DNA from: Bolinopsis microptera
Taxonomy: Eukaryota; Ctenophora; Tentaculata; Lobata; Bolinopsidae
Length of the DNA: 64,000 nucleotides
NCBI RefSeq assembly: GCF_026151205.1
Contig: NC_087076.1
Coordinates: 14,741,675-14,805,674, forward strand
Direction: 5' to 3'
Part shown: piece after piece, positions 49,254-60,994 of the stretch
How the letters are laid out: each line of letters begins with the position of its first letter
Numbering within the stretch: the first letter of the stretch is position 1
Position numbers and translations under genes: made by a program
Notes under the pieces: generated by a model
The model's database searches: none
The model's input: only the letters and a program-made list of their open reading frames with translations
What the model was told of the DNA's origin: nothing

Positions 49254-49562
49254 ACTAATAGTTAACGGGTGATACTCGTAAAATGTAAAATATCTGTTCC
49301 GTCGTTAACGGGTGATACTCGTAAAATATCTGTTCCATATATTGGGACCGTCGACGAGTCCAACTCGGCGCGCGTCCTGGTAGGTTGTAAACCTACAATT
49401 CCGTCGACGAGTCCAGCTCGGCGCGCGTCCTGGTAGGTTGTAAACCTACAAACTAATAGTTACCTTACCTGGGGACCTCAGGCTATTATGTTCATAAACA
49501 TAGAGATTAGGCGGAATGACAGGCTGAGCGCGGCCCAGTAAACTAATAGTAGTGTTATTTCC
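49254..49562. repeat. Adjacent insertions separated by repeated ACTAATAGTTA
   Basis: ACTAATAGTTA occurs at 49254-49264 and 49452-49462, and ACTAATAGT again at 49542-49550. The first enclosed segment (49265-49451) contains two copies each of GTTAACGGGTGATACTCG and of a 50-bp unit ending GTAGGTTGTAAACCTACAA. The second (49463-49541) is an inverted copy of the segment near 900-1000. Confidence 0.7.
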
Positions 49563-51220
49563 TCTGCCGTCATTACGAGAAGCAATTTTTGCTCCACAAA
49601 GTTGAAAGTTCCTTCTAAATAAATCAATATCCCAAAAATTTACATGTAATCTAGGCGTTTAAAAATGTAAAATTCCACGAAATTAAACATGACAGGATTC
49701 CCAATTCCGCGAACTGGCATTGCCATTGCCAATTTGCAATTGCCACTGTTAGTTCTTGTATTGTCAAAGTTTCACTCTGGCAGATTTTAGTCCTTTTATT
49801 TAACTTTAAATTTCACAAACAATTGTGTTATACTGAAACAAATTTGTAAAATGTTTGAACGTTTCGAAATGGGTGAAAATGGATGTACAATATACCTATA
49901 ATATATATTGGCTCATTGACATTAGTCGATCACGTTCTCCGTTGAATCGACTAGTTAAGTTGGTTGTATTGATGATAGTTGATACCACACGTTTCCTAAT
50001 GAATGGGCAAGCAGTCCCAAATTAGATTGAAGGTGACACCTCAATGTAACATGAAACTACTGGGATCACCTATCAAACAACGTCACGGTATTAAGCAATG
50101 ACGTACGCTTTGAGTAATAAATAGACAAGACAACGTACCTGGTATCGTCCAATTGATGTTACACCTCATCTGCGCGCACACATTAATTAACGCGCAAGCG
50201 CAGAAAACTCTTATCCAAGACGAATGGCGTTCGCCGCTGACATTTTAAGTCTGCTTGGTACTAGCAAATGGAGAAATGGGGCCTTTATCTGGTGACGATA
50301 AAAATGAAAACGTAATAATACAGTCGTGTACATATCAGTTGGACATTCTTCAGTTCAAAATAATGAGTAAAAGACAATATTTGAGATAGCACATAAACCG
50401 TGTCTTACCTATTAAAATATTGAAAATCATTTCGAAAAATCAGATAACAAAAATCTATAAAAATTACTCTAATCGACACACTTACAGATCTTCATTTAAG
50501 TCTAGAGAATCACTGATCTATAATCTACATTTTCGTGTCTAACAAGCAACCATGTACGAAGCATTTGATACCAGTGTTCAGATTTGGGCTAAATAACTAT
50601 CAAACGTCAATCTTAGACCCAACTGATCTAATGAAATCATGATTTTCATGGTTGCACTTTCGTGGAGAAGGGCAAAGTTCGAGTTCTTTAACTTCAATCG
50701 TAAACGCATTCAAAAGGCCCAGAGTTTTATCTCAATCGAACTAGCAGTTCGCTTCGTACGTGATCTGTTACATCAAAAATCTGGAAATTTCTGTGCCACC
50801 CCGCATATTATGCAATCAAAATATATCGCATTATAAAAAGTTTAACAGACTTGTTGTTAAACTTACACTGAAGCTTAAATTGTGGTCGAAACTTCTGCGT
50901 AAAATTGCTTATCAGATTTATCAAAAGACACAATAAAATCATTAAGGATCGTACAGTTTTAAACATCCAGTTAATGAACTTTGTATTAATTAGTTGCTTG
51001 CTGAAGAAGACAGTTAATAGGTTTGTCACAATTGAAACAATTAAACGTAAAAATAAACGATTCCCACCGGTTCGAAACAGAACCAAAATCTAACAGACCT
51101 CATATAATAGTCCAACACAAAAAAACAATTTTCATGCTTGGCATTCCCAACATTCCAATATATCAGTAGATATCACGCTCGTCAGGTTCCCTAAACTATA
51201 AGTGTATCGATTGGCTCCAG
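49563..51220. other. Intergenic downstream of SAC1, no gene
   Basis: AT-rich sequence; the short frames at 50639, 50808 and 50905 show no recognisable motif. The SAC1 3' UTR is expected just below 51221. Confidence 0.5.
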
Positions 51221-54177
51221 TCATTCAGCTTTAGCTTTGGCTAAAGTGTGATACAGGCGAGGCTGGTCCACTAGGTGGTCTCCCCATGCTTTTACCTTGT
51301 AATTAGTAATAATTAGTAATAATTAATAATTAGTTGCTGGTAATTTTGTGACCATAACCTTGACCATTACTTGGAGGTTGGAGTCTAATCAATGTTCTTA
51401 AAGAATTGCTTACATGATAATTTATCTTATTTGTAAACACTGTAAATCAGATTACAATATAACCAAGTTTAGAAGCTCTCACCTGTTTGAACAAGAAGAA
51501 TATAACCGCAACATAAAGACCAATGTGTGTTAGCTGGGATGTCCATGTTTCCTCCGGCAGTAACAGCTGAAATTTAGAATGAGGATTCAACGAATATCTT
51601 AGACTGTGCATATTTGCCAGTTAAAAATGGAGTGCATCTAAATTTACGCAATAATAATAACAAAAACAAGTTTGTAAACCTTCAGAATAAGAAGAGCAAT
51701 GAATATTCCGATAGCAGCTGGCAGGAAGATGGCAACAGGGTGCCTTGGTTTTGCGAGTGGAGACTCCTCAACGGAAGAGTAACGGTGGTTACCCAACAGA
51801 ATATCGTAACTGTCCTGCCTTGAACCGTCCAGGAAGTTGTTTTGTACGTATCTAGAAGGTAGTTAAGACTGGTTACTATTGGTTACTACTCATGTGGTTA
51901 CCACTCATGTGGTTACTACTCATATCTACTCGTTTTGGAGTGTCAGATTCTGGTATCATATCAGATAATCAGATAATCTCAGTTTTCGTGTTCATTTCGT
52001 AAGGTTTCACATACCTCCTCTCATGAAATGGTTTATACGCTGTAATGTGACTAATCAAGTTATAAGAGAGTAAATTATCCAATCTTTACTAATATGGAGA
52101 TAAAACATCCGACAACTTTTTAACGGAGTAGTTATAATGTTGACCAAATGTTGACAAAATGTTGAACAGCTCCAGGCCCACTAACCGTTGCATACTCTTG
52201 TAGCCGTCCTGTAGGAGTCCCATCTTGGTCCTGACCCCGGTCCTGGTGTAGTCGCTCTTTAAAGCGGGTGTTCCGGTGTACTGGCGGGCTATACCGTCCC
52301 CGTTATCAGCCCATCTGTTCTTAAACACATACCTGGACATGGTTAGTCAATAACACGTGGCAATCTCATTGTACTTACGACCTTGTTTGTGTTTACAATG
52401 CTAGACAAGACATGAAGACAGGTGGCAAACAAGTCTAAAAGGATACAATAGCAGTCACACATTCAGCTGACAAGAAATTAATATAGTTTTCAACAAAATA
52501 TATAGATATAATCAAGAAATCTAACTCGAATTGAGAAGAAGCAGGAATCTCGTCACCCTCTCCCAGAACCCCCATCTGTCTGAGCTGCTGAGTGAGAATG
52601 TAACGACCTATCATACCCTGTACCACGTTGGTTCTGTCCAGACAGTCTATACAGTTTGTTCTTACAACTCCACTCTGTGTTGACGATACGCTACCTGAGT
52701 ATTAGATCACTGATCACGTGGTACTACGTATAACGTTACTAACCACGTGATTCTGGTCAAGGCGGAGAATATTAATTTAAACAGCAAGTTTTACTGACGT
52801 TAATAATCTTAGATCATTCGACTCATTGAAATTTTTTAACAGAGCAATAATAAGTACCCTGGTTATCTTTGGAGAAATAACTCCAACTATCCAGGTCGTC
52901 TTTGAGCTTGTCCATGAGAATGTTGAGGTTGTACCATCTCATCTTACTGCACTCTTTGTGGAAGTCAAAGTGGATAAATGTCACTCCTGGTAGCAAATTC
53001 TGACCTGGTAATGATAGTAAATTAAAATGGGATAAAGAAATAAAATCAAGAGTTAACACTTAACAAGCTACCCAAAGGCCTCGGTAGAGATTTGTCCGCC
53101 TTAAAAAACAATTATCATTAAACCTCATTTTCCTATTTCCTTTCCAACAAACCTCCGATATAATTGAAGCTTTGACAAATCTCCTTTTCTTTTCCCTTAT
53201 CATCAATAAGACTGACACACACATTCTTGCCGTACAGCGCAATCTGCTGCTGCATGTGTCTCACAAACACATCCTTCTGATTCTCCTTGTTGAACAGCTT
53301 AACGTAGGGTTTGTACGTGATGTTACTGCGCTGGGACCAGTACAGCGGGATACTACCACGGGTGTTGACATGAGAAGCCACCTGACCAGCGTGCCGAACA
53401 ATTTGTTCAGTTTCCACGTTGTTCGCAACATTACCGTCGTCATCAGCGCCACGAACAAAGTACCGCACCCCGATCCTGTTGAGGTTACGCCGGGAGAAGA
53501 GAACAAAGTCGAAGGTTTTGCCCATAAGGCTGCAGGTGGTTATTGAGAGTACACCGTACACGACTGGTAAACAAAACCCGGACAGTTCCGGACAGATCTC
53601 TATCTGGGACATGAGGTATCTGTTCCACATGAAGCGCTCGTCACCACGCTCCATGAAAGTTAAACTTTTGAAACTTTCATCCACGTTGTTGAGTCGCTGC
53701 ATCGTATGACTCAGATCGTAGGTGTAACTGAAGTAGAAAGAGTCCGCTGACAGAGACTTGTTCAAGAGAGCCAAGTACTTCTCATTAAGCGCTTTGACGC
53801 TCTCAGAAGCGCTGCGCGACTCCACGAACGGTATCAGCTCATACTTAGCCATCTTCCACACAATGCTCTGTCCATCAATAGGCCCTATCTCTTCCTTTTC
53901 AGTGATGATGATAAGGTAGGATGTGAGAGGAAGGTTTATAATACCGAACACTCCACAGATGTCACGACCAGGGGTAGTGGGGCTGGAGGTTGCGGATCCA
54001 ACCTGTAAAAATGTTTTTGTAGAAATATTTTTTAGCAGGAAGTATTTAGAAATTTCCTACATACATACATACATACATACATTTATACATACATACATAC
54101 ATACATACATACATACATACATACATACATACATACATACATACATACATACATACATACATACATACATACATACA

Positions 54178-54209
<32 letters not shown>

Positions 54210-54512
54210 CATACATACATACATACATGCATACATACATACATACATACATACATACATACATACATACATACATACATACATACATACATACATACAT
54301 ACATACATACATACACACACCTCTTCTCAAGACACAAACAGACATGAAACACACACACTATCTCATTATACACATGATAAACATGAACAGGGGGAGTTTA
54401 TTACCTCGAGGGTATTAGTGTTGATGTAGACAGCATGTTGAGCACCTTGAGCAGAAACAGAGATACTACCAGGTGACACGTGGAGCTTCAAGTCATTGTA
54501 CAACACGCTCAT
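51221..54512 (-). CDS. SACM1L: SAC1 phosphoinositide phosphatase, eight exons
   Basis: Exons with consistent phases are 54405-54512, 53153-54002, 52858-53004, 52526-52694, 52186-52332, 51680-51851, 51483-51566 and 51221-51295, giving 583 aa (human 587). The N-terminal SAC domain includes GIINLPLTSYLIIITEK, ERGDERFMWNRYL and VRYFVRGADDDGNVANNVET. The catalytic CX5R box is CIDCLDRT with Cys383 and Arg389, so the enzyme looks active. WADNGDGIARQYTG and a YTRTG motif follow. Two hydrophobic segments near the C-terminus fit the two ER/Golgi membrane helices. The last residues KAKAE fit the KxKxx COPI retrieval signal. SAC1 dephosphorylates PI4P at ER and Golgi. The intron-4 donor GTTAGA is a weak variant. 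Intron 1 holds a CATA microsatellite. Confidence 0.97.
54056..54318. repeat. (CATA)n microsatellite in SAC1 intron 1
   Basis: About 65 tandem CATA/ATAC units with rare interruptions (54207, 54229). Translations of it as (YIHT)n or (MYVC)n are artefacts. Confidence 0.95.
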
Positions 54513-55133
54513 CCTGTACACACCAGGTAGTTCAGGTTAACTTCTAGGTTAAGTAGTGGTTATGTTACAGGGGAATACGGAGTCAGAGAGATAGAGAGAG
54601 AGAGAGAATAACAGTTTAAATGTAAAGTACTGGATCAGAAAAAAATATGAGATTTACTGAAGGCACAGAATCACTGAACAACAAAGTTTTCAGATACAAT
54701 TCATGATTACGTTTACAAGTCCACGCGTTAACCTGGTTAGAAATGTGACTACAATTACATTGCATCAATACAGTACACTTTGTACAACCGGTGTGTGTTT
54801 ACAATATTACTGCTAAATAGAATATAAAAATGAGCAGACAACGTCACTGAAACACGTACAGAGAAATCACGCCAACGAAAGATACTACTAATATCATGAA
54901 AACACGTCCGTGAACTATTTATACAACCATTTTACTAACTCACAAGATCGACCTATACTGCATTATACATACCGACGTTATCTGTTATACACTTTTGAAT
55001 ACGTTTACATTTGCATAGCTCTCTTATCTAATATTTCTATTTGAGATAAGACTGGCTCATCACTGTGTGCGTGTAATTGTTCGACGGTTTTTTACACACT
55101 ATACACAATACAAGTACACGGAATCTGTAAACT
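54513..55133. other. SAC1 upstream region and LINE 5' region
   Basis: The SAC1 promoter and the 5' UTR of the plus-strand LINE must share this stretch. I could not place the LINE 5' end. A GAGA run lies at 54592-54607. Confidence 0.4.
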
Positions 55134-56492
55134 ATGTCAACTGTCATTCCAAATTTCGATGAAAAGATACGGCTTATTATTGGTAATCTTTTGAGTAAAG
55201 CAGATCCACTCTCCAAAACACTCCTGACTGCTTTTGACTCGTCTAAAGATGTGTCCGATAATCAGACTGTACTCGGTGGGCCCCGTTTTCAGTTAGCTAC
55301 ATTGAACGCTTGTGCTCTTTTTCTCAACATCAAAACCGAGGAGCCTAAAGGCAACCGTATATTTTCAAATAAGCCTTCACTTGCCAAGAGAATCATACTC
55401 GAGATTCAGTCACTGTACCCTGCCATCTGTCCGGATTGTGATATCGAATACTCGACTCAGTTTGATTCTGTTACAAAACCTGCCGCATGTTGCTTTCTTT
55501 GTTTGCAAGGCTGCCATGATTGTGATTCTTTTGAACCACGTGTGTCTTCAGCTACTTCTGTTTGGCTTTGCAAAGCATGTTATGAAACCAACTTACCAAA
55601 TCAGTCAAAGGCGAAATCCAAGGCCCCTAGTAAATTGGCCTCTAAACAGCAATCTGGTGCAAACACTCCATCTTCCCAGAACCAGAAAAAACAACATGTC
55701 TCCCTTGATCAAGATGAGCTTCAGAAAAAGCTTTCAATCGTCAAATCACAGGAAGATGAACAACATTCAGTAAATGACGATAAATCGCAGCTGCCCAATT
55801 TACGGCTTGATGAGATCTGTAGCTTGCTAAAACTTGGAAAATGCCCACACGGTGTCAGTGGTAAAACGCCAAGTAATGATCAATCAGCATGCAAAATGTT
55901 CCACCCTCCACGCTGCTCTAAGTTCATTAAAAATAGTACCCACAGAAAGTTTGGCTGTAGGCGTGGTGATAAATGCAAATTTTTTCATCCCCAACACTGT
56001 CCAACATCCTTGTCTGATAAGTCTTGTTACGATGAGGAATGCTTATTAGTTCACACTGTTGGTACTAAACGACACAAACCCAAGGAGCGTGATTCCTACA
56101 GAAGAGACATCTCTGATAACAGAGCTTCCAATGATCAGAAAAATAAAGAGAATAACAACAATAAAAGGACGCGCTCTTCTTCTCAGTCTCATACTAAGTC
56201 AACACCCCAGCATGAGAACAAGGATTTTTTAGAGATTCGATCCCTTCTGACGAACTTCCAGACCACTTTTCAGAAAGAGATCGAAAACATAAAATCCAGT
56301 ATTGTGACTCAGGAGAACAGAATTGCCTCGCTCTTCCCCAGTGCCAACCAGCACATCATCAGGCAGTTCGTCCCTCACGGTCCTCCAAGCCAGAACATCA
56401 TGTTCCAACATCCTGTTCCCCAGTTCCAACCGCAGAGTCGTTTTCCTCCTCCCCAAGCGAACTGGTCGAACATTCTAGCATCTGGCTGCTAA
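55134..56492 (+). CDS. LINE ORF1 protein with PHD-like and CCCH-like zinc motifs
   Basis: A 452-aa intact frame. Residues about 99-149 contain ordered Cys/His pairs (CPDC, CCFLC, CHDC, CKAC) like a PHD or related cross-brace finger. Residues about 235-310 hold three Cys/His-rich stretches (CPHG...CKMFHP, CRRGDKCKFFHP, CYDEECLLVH) of CCCH type. A basic, Ser-rich, then probable helical C-terminus follows. ORF1 proteins of this kind bind the element's RNA. The last ~330 bases overlap the ORF2 frame, and a T TTT TTA heptamer lies in phase at 56225-56231. The start ATG at 55134 is the first in the long frame. Confidence 0.85.
   Translation: MSTVIPNFDEKIRLIIGNLLSKADPLSKTLLTAFDSSKDVSDNQTVLGGPRFQLATLNACALFLNIKTEEPKGNRIFSNKPSLAKRIILEIQSLYPAICPDCDIEYSTQFDSVTKPAACCFLCLQGCHDCDSFEPRVSSATSVWLCKACYETNLPNQSKAKSKAPSKLASKQQSGANTPSSQNQKKQHVSLDQDELQKKLSIVKSQEDEQHSVNDDKSQLPNLRLDEICSLLKLGKCPHGVSGKTPSNDQSACKMFHPPRCSKFIKNSTHRKFGCRRGDKCKFFHPQHCPTSLSDKSCYDEECLLVHTVGTKRHKPKERDSYRRDISDNRASNDQKNKENNNNKRTRSSSQSHTKSTPQHENKDFLEIRSLLTNFQTTFQKEIENIKSSIVTQENRIASLFPSANQHIIRQFVPHGPPSQNIMFQHPVPQFQPQSRFPPPQANWSNILASGC
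56225..56285 (+). promoter_or_regulatory. Candidate -1 ribosomal frameshift signal
   Basis: The slippery heptamer T TTT TTA occupies 56225-56231 with codons TTT and TTA in the ORF1 phase. After a 4-nt spacer, TTCGATC (56236-56242) pairs perfectly with GATCGAA (56279-56285). Above it 56244-56250 pairs with 56270-56277 with one bulged A, leaving a 19-nt loop. A -1 slip here enters the ORF2 frame. Confidence 0.6.
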
Positions 56493-59400
56493 ACATTCAA
56501 TCATTTAACCCTAGCGCCCATAGCACCTCCAGATGGAAAGCCTCTTACCTTGAAGACGAATTAAGAAAGGAACAAGCCAAGAACCACACCGTTCCATTAA
56601 TCGCCTTAACAGAGACATGGCTTAAGTCTTACATTGAGGATGCTCAACTTGAAATTCCGGGTTACTCTCTGTTCAGAAGTGATAGAGAAGCTAGGGTTGG
56701 AGGTGGAGTTTTACTTTATACACATGATGAACTCCCCATAACTAACGTCCAGACATATGATGATAGATACTGTCAGGCTTTGATGTGTACCAGCGAATCT
56801 GAAAAGTCAATCATTTGTGTTCTATATCGCCCGCCCGAGTGTCCAGTTCCCAGTTTTAAATCATGTTTGGACTTCATTGACCAGTACATTGCCAGTGGCG
56901 ATGGCGAATACCGGCTATCACTTCTTGGAGACTTTAATATTCCCCTCATTGGCTGGTCCACTAATTCTATCTTACCCGGTGGTTCCTCATGTTCAACTTA
57001 CAGTGCAGCTCTTTTACTTGACTTCATGTCTGAGAATCTATGTACTCAACATGTGCTGGAACCCACCCGACTCAGAAATGTATTAGATCTGTACATTTCA
57101 AACTCAGAGGATCTAGTTTCTCACGTCTCTATTTCGGACACTCCACTATCAGATCACAGACGTGTAGAGATATTTTTGTCTTACAATCCTTGTTCTCCTA
57201 CTCATTCAGATCCTCCGGATTTCATTGATTCTTCGTTTAGAAGCTTAGACTTTAATAAAGCAGATTTTTCATCGATCAATGACATGCTCTCATCTGTTGA
57301 CTGGGCTCAACTCATCAACCTTTGCGACAAAGAGGATTTTCCAGAGCTATTCACTCTTATTACTCTACAAATCTGCCAGATTGGCTGTCCGAAGAAGATC
57401 CCTCCCAAAACCCAAACTCGCTCATCTGTGCGCATCCCCTCTCGCAGAAAACGAAAGCTTCAAACCCAGCTAGAGGCTGCAAAAATTAATCCCCATAGCC
57501 CTCCCACACAGATTGAATCTTTGAACCGGAAACTTGCTCTCGCTCATATGGATATTCGTGATGCCATCAACCAGGATCTCCTGTACCGTGAACAGCAAGC
57601 CGTAAGCAAGGTAAAAGAAAATCCCAAGTATTTCTATAGTTACGCTAAGAAATTTTCGAAGAAGAAAAGCAACATCAGCATGCTTTATGATGGAAACGGT
57701 GCCATCAAATCAAATCCAAAAGATATTGCCAACCTCTTGCAGAATCAGTTCTTATCAGTATTCAGTGATCCTTCGAAAACTCGGATCGACTCTGCTTCTT
57801 TCAGTCCCCCTCCAATCAAGCATCCTTTTACTGACGATATGCTGAATTTCTCCGTGGACGACATCATTAAGGCCATTGAAGACATCAAACCTAATGCTGC
57901 ATCAGGTCCTGACGAAATTCCAGTCACCCTTCTCAAGAACTGCAAGAAAGCCCTAGCAGAACCAATGCACATCATCTGGTCCCGCTCTTTAGTTACTGGG
58001 GAGGTCCCTAGTTTCTATAAGTTCTCACACGTATTTCCTCTCCACAAGAAGGATAGTCGAGCCAAACCAGCTAACTACCGACCTATATCACTCACCTCTC
58101 ATGTGGTTAAAGTATACGAGAGGGTGATAAGAAAAAAGCTGGTAAACTATTTGGAGATCAATAACCTCATCTGTAGTAAGCAGCACGGATTTAGATCTGG
58201 CCGGAGTTGCCTTACTCAACTTCTCCACCATTTTGATGACGTTTTGGATTCTCTGAGCAACAATTCAGATTTTGATTCAATATACCTCGACTATGCCAAG
58301 GCTTTCGATAAAGTCGATCACAAACTCCTACTGAGAAAGCTCCAACTCTATGGAATCCATCCTAAAATCATAAAGTGGATAGAATCTTTCCTCTCAGACC
58401 GGAAACAAGCAGTTGTTGTTGACGGTCATCTGTCCATCCTTGCACTGATAATCAGCGGAGTTCCACAAGGTACGGTTTTGGGGCCGATCCTTTTCTTGAT
58501 TTTTATCAATGATATCGAACATTGTATCATGCACTCTATAATTCGATGTTTTGCTGATGACACTCGCATATCCATTGCTATCAAATCGGAGCATGACGTC
58601 AAGCTCCTCCAAGAAGATCTGCAAAATGTCATTGACTGGTCTGAAAGAAATAATATGGCCCTTCACAAAGACAAATTTGAGTACATGTGTCATAAATTCA
58701 ACCACCAATATGTACTATCTGAACTTCCATTTGTGGTTGAACACTATCAATACTCAGTTTCCAAAGACACTATACTTGAGCCAATACATCAGCTCAGGGA
58801 TTTAGGCGTCATAGTGTCAAGTGATCTCTCTTGGTCCCCTCACATACGAGCCATTGCAGATAAAGCTCGCCAAAAAGCATCATGGGTTCTCAGTGTATTT
58901 CACACACGATCTCACTCCATCATGCTGACGCTATACAAATCAATGGTTCGAAGTCTGATTGAATATTGCTGTCCATTATGGCATCCCTCAAAAATCAGCG
59001 ATATCCAAGAACTGGAGAGTGTACAGAAAGCATTCACCGCCAGAATATCAGGAATGCGCGATCTCCACTACTGGGATCGCCTGGTCTATCTATCTCTGAT
59101 GTCTCTTCAACGAAGGCGGGAGCGATTCATCATTCTCCATATGTGGAAAATCCTCCACGGAAAGACCAGCAATGATCTGAACGTTCTATTTGTTTCACGC
59201 CCAAGGCTTGGAAACCTTGCAGTAATTCCATCAAAACGTAGAACCAGTTCAACAGCAAACCTCACCTTGTTTGACAACTCATTTGCAGTTCAGGGACCTA
59301 AATTGTGGAATGCAATCCCCTACCATCTGAATGTCATTCAAGATCTAGAGCACTTCAAAGATAAGCTCACAAAGTTCATGTTGTCTCTCCCTGATAAGCC

Positions 59401-59497
59401 GCCGATCAGGGGATATACTCCTCCAAATACGAACTCTCTGCTGTGCTGGCGCAACGAGCGAGACTCTACTTCGCTATGGGGTGGTCAGAAGATGTGA
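56231..59497 (+). CDS. LINE ORF2: AP endonuclease and reverse transcriptase (CR1/jockey type)
   Basis: The frame is open from about 56165 to the stop at 59497. The first in-frame ATG is only at 56780, after the endonuclease N-terminus, so I place entry at the predicted frameshift. Endonuclease residues are visible in order: WLLNIQSFNP (56483), LIALTETWLK, LLGDFNIP and LSDHR. The reverse transcriptase has PDEIPVTLLK, YRPISLTS, KQHGFRSGRSC, DYAKAFDKVDH, GVPQGTVLGPILF and the catalytic FADD at 58549-58560, with the thumb and C-terminal region intact. There is no frame break in about 1,088 codons. Target-primed reverse transcription at chromosomal sites is the expected activity. The clade assignment to a CR1/jockey-like group is from memory of motifs. 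Confidence 0.93.
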   Translation, partial: RDSIPSDELPDHFSERDRKHKIQYCDSGEQNCLALPQCQPAHHQAVRPSRSSKPEHHVPTSCSPVPTAESFSSSPSELVEHSSIWLLNIQSFNPSAHSTSRWKASYLEDELRKEQAKNHTVPLIALTETWLKSYIEDAQLEIPGYSLFRSDREARVGGGVLLYTHDELPITNVQTYDDRYCQALMCTSESEKSIICVLYRPPECPVPSFKSCLDFIDQYIASGDGEYRLSLLGDFNIPLIGWSTNSILPGGSSCSTYSAALLLDFMSENLCTQHVLEPTRLRNVLDLYISNSEDLVSHVSISDTPLSDHRRVEIFLSYNPCSPTHSDPPDFIDSSFRSLDFNKADFSSINDMLSSVDWAQLINLCDKEDFPELFTLITLQICQIGCPKKIPPKTQTRSSVRIPSRRKRKLQTQLEAAKINPHSPPTQIESLNRKLALAHMDIRDAINQDLLYREQQAVSKVKENPKYFYSYAKKFSKKKSNISMLYDGNGAIKSNPKDIANLLQNQFLSVFSDPSKTRIDSASFSPPPIKHPFTDDMLNFSVDDIIKAIEDIKPNAASGPDEIPVTLLKNCKKALAEPMHIIWSRSLVTGEVPSFYKFSHVFPLHKKDSRAKPANYRPISLTSHVVKVYERVIRKKLVNYLEINNLICSKQHGFRSGRSCLTQLLHHFDDVLDSLSNNSDFDSIYLDYAKAFDKVDHKLLLRKLQLYGIHPKIIKWIESFLSDRKQAVVVDGHLSILALIISGVPQGTVLGPILFLIFINDIEHCIMHSIIRCFADDTRISIAIKSEHDVKLLQEDLQNVIDWSERNNMALHKDKFEYMCHKFNHQYVLSELPFVVEHYQYSVSKDTILEPIHQLRDLGVIVSSDLSWSPHIRAIADKARQKASWVLSVFHTRSHSIMLTLYKSMVRSLIEYCCPLWHPSKISDIQELESVQKAFTARISGMRDLHYWDRLVYLSLMSLQRRRERFIILHMWKILHGKTSNDLNVLFVSRPRLGNLAVIPSKRRTSSTANLTLFDNSFAVQGPKLWNAIPYHLNVIQDLEHFKDKLTKFMLSLPDKPPIRGYTPPNTNSLLCWRNERDSTSLWGGQKM

Positions 59498-60994
59498 TGG
59501 CCCCGTCAAGTCTTGACGAAACTCAACATAGGTCACATAGGTAGGTCACGTCAAACAACGTATGGTCCAGAATTGGTATTGTTCTTTCTTACTAAACACT
59601 AGTTACAGGTATATACACGCAAAGCAGATGTATTTAATACATTAAGTACCAGAGCAGATCATCACAGAGCCATTAATTTCCTAGAGAAAAAAAAAGAGGA
59701 AATATTATCACAGACACTGCTAACATGTGTAATGTGTATAAACAATGTGTGGTATGTAAACATGATATAGATAGCGGATGACACAGACAGTAAACACTCT
59801 AATTTATGATAAACAATTAGCTAATTTGCATTAGCAGTTAAATCAGCAGGATATGGTTAAGAGTAAATACAGTATTTGGCTGAGTAGCCATTTGAGTGAT
59901 ATCGTTCGTGATGTACAGAACAAACATTATGAACTAAAACTGTGACATACTGGGCATTTTACTTAAACCGATATTTTACAATCTCATTCGAGGGCGTTGC
60001 TCTGAAATCTTATCTTATGACCACTTATAAGGTTACACAATAATATTATGCACATCAACGTAATATGTACCAATATCATACATTATAATATTATATCATG
60101 GCATTATAAAATGTCGTAAAGTACAAATATTGATAAGATGAAATATCTTGTGGACAGAATATGATAGATTTGGAGGATAAAGTTTTCTGGAAACTGACGA
60201 TTTTGAAACCGGATAGAACACTGGAAACATTCAATAAAACAAGGATTAGCAGGTTGAAAATAATCAATATCACAAACGTTCACAGCATTATGTATTGGGC
60301 TATAATACATCGGATTTACACGACCTGAGTCACGTGGGAATTTTACAGTGCGTTAAGTTTGAATGGTGGATATTAAATATTCGACAAGCATTCCCTCTCC
60401 AACATCTATAAACTCTGAGCTCTCAAATCAGAACTATTGATCGTTTAATTAAAATAGATTCACCTAATTTGCATTGTTTGCCTAAAGGTGTATACTGTAT
60501 GTACTTTGATGGGCAAAACAATTAATAACTGCAACAACTAATGAAATCATTCAATAATTTAAAGAAAACTTGTTAGGTCAAAACATTCCATCAAAGACAG
60601 GACAGTTATTTTAAAAAGCGCATTATATTATATTTAAACGGAAATAAAGATAATCCATAGCAAAAGCTAAAGATCGATAATTTTTGAAAACAATTTTGAC
60701 ATAGTATAGTTCGCTAGAGACAATTTAGTATTATTTAATTCATTACAAATTTAATCAAGTCGTAGATATCGATTCTCTAATTTACCCCATTAATAAAAAT
60801 CAAGACATCGAAAGGACCAGCTATCTAAATCACACACGTCACGTGACGTCACACGAACAAAAGTACCACCTCAGAGAAAAGAGCATGCGCTAGAATAACC
60901 ATGCAAGAAGACGACGAGTTCCAGTCCCCAAATTAATTCCCGGAGAGTCCCCTCTCATCACCACACAAGTATCAGTAACACCACTACACAAACA
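59498..60994. other. LINE 3' end and ArfGAP1 3' flank, no gene
   Basis: Just after the ORF2 stop, the words CATAGGTCACATAGGTAGGTCAC (about 59527-59549) form a short tandem repeat that may be the LINE 3' terminus, as CR1-type elements often end in short repeats. The remainder is AT-rich with a run of nine A near 59687. Short minus-strand frames at 60091-60310 are not supported. Confidence 0.45.

Noticed and set aside
53923..54429. 168-codon frame of (YIHT)n and minus-strand (MYVC)n frames
   Set aside because: These are translations of the CATA microsatellite in SAC1 intron 1.
54722..54870. Possible tRNA or other Pol III gene upstream of the LINE
   Set aside because: No A-box/B-box pair with a cloverleaf could be formed by eye here or elsewhere in the window.
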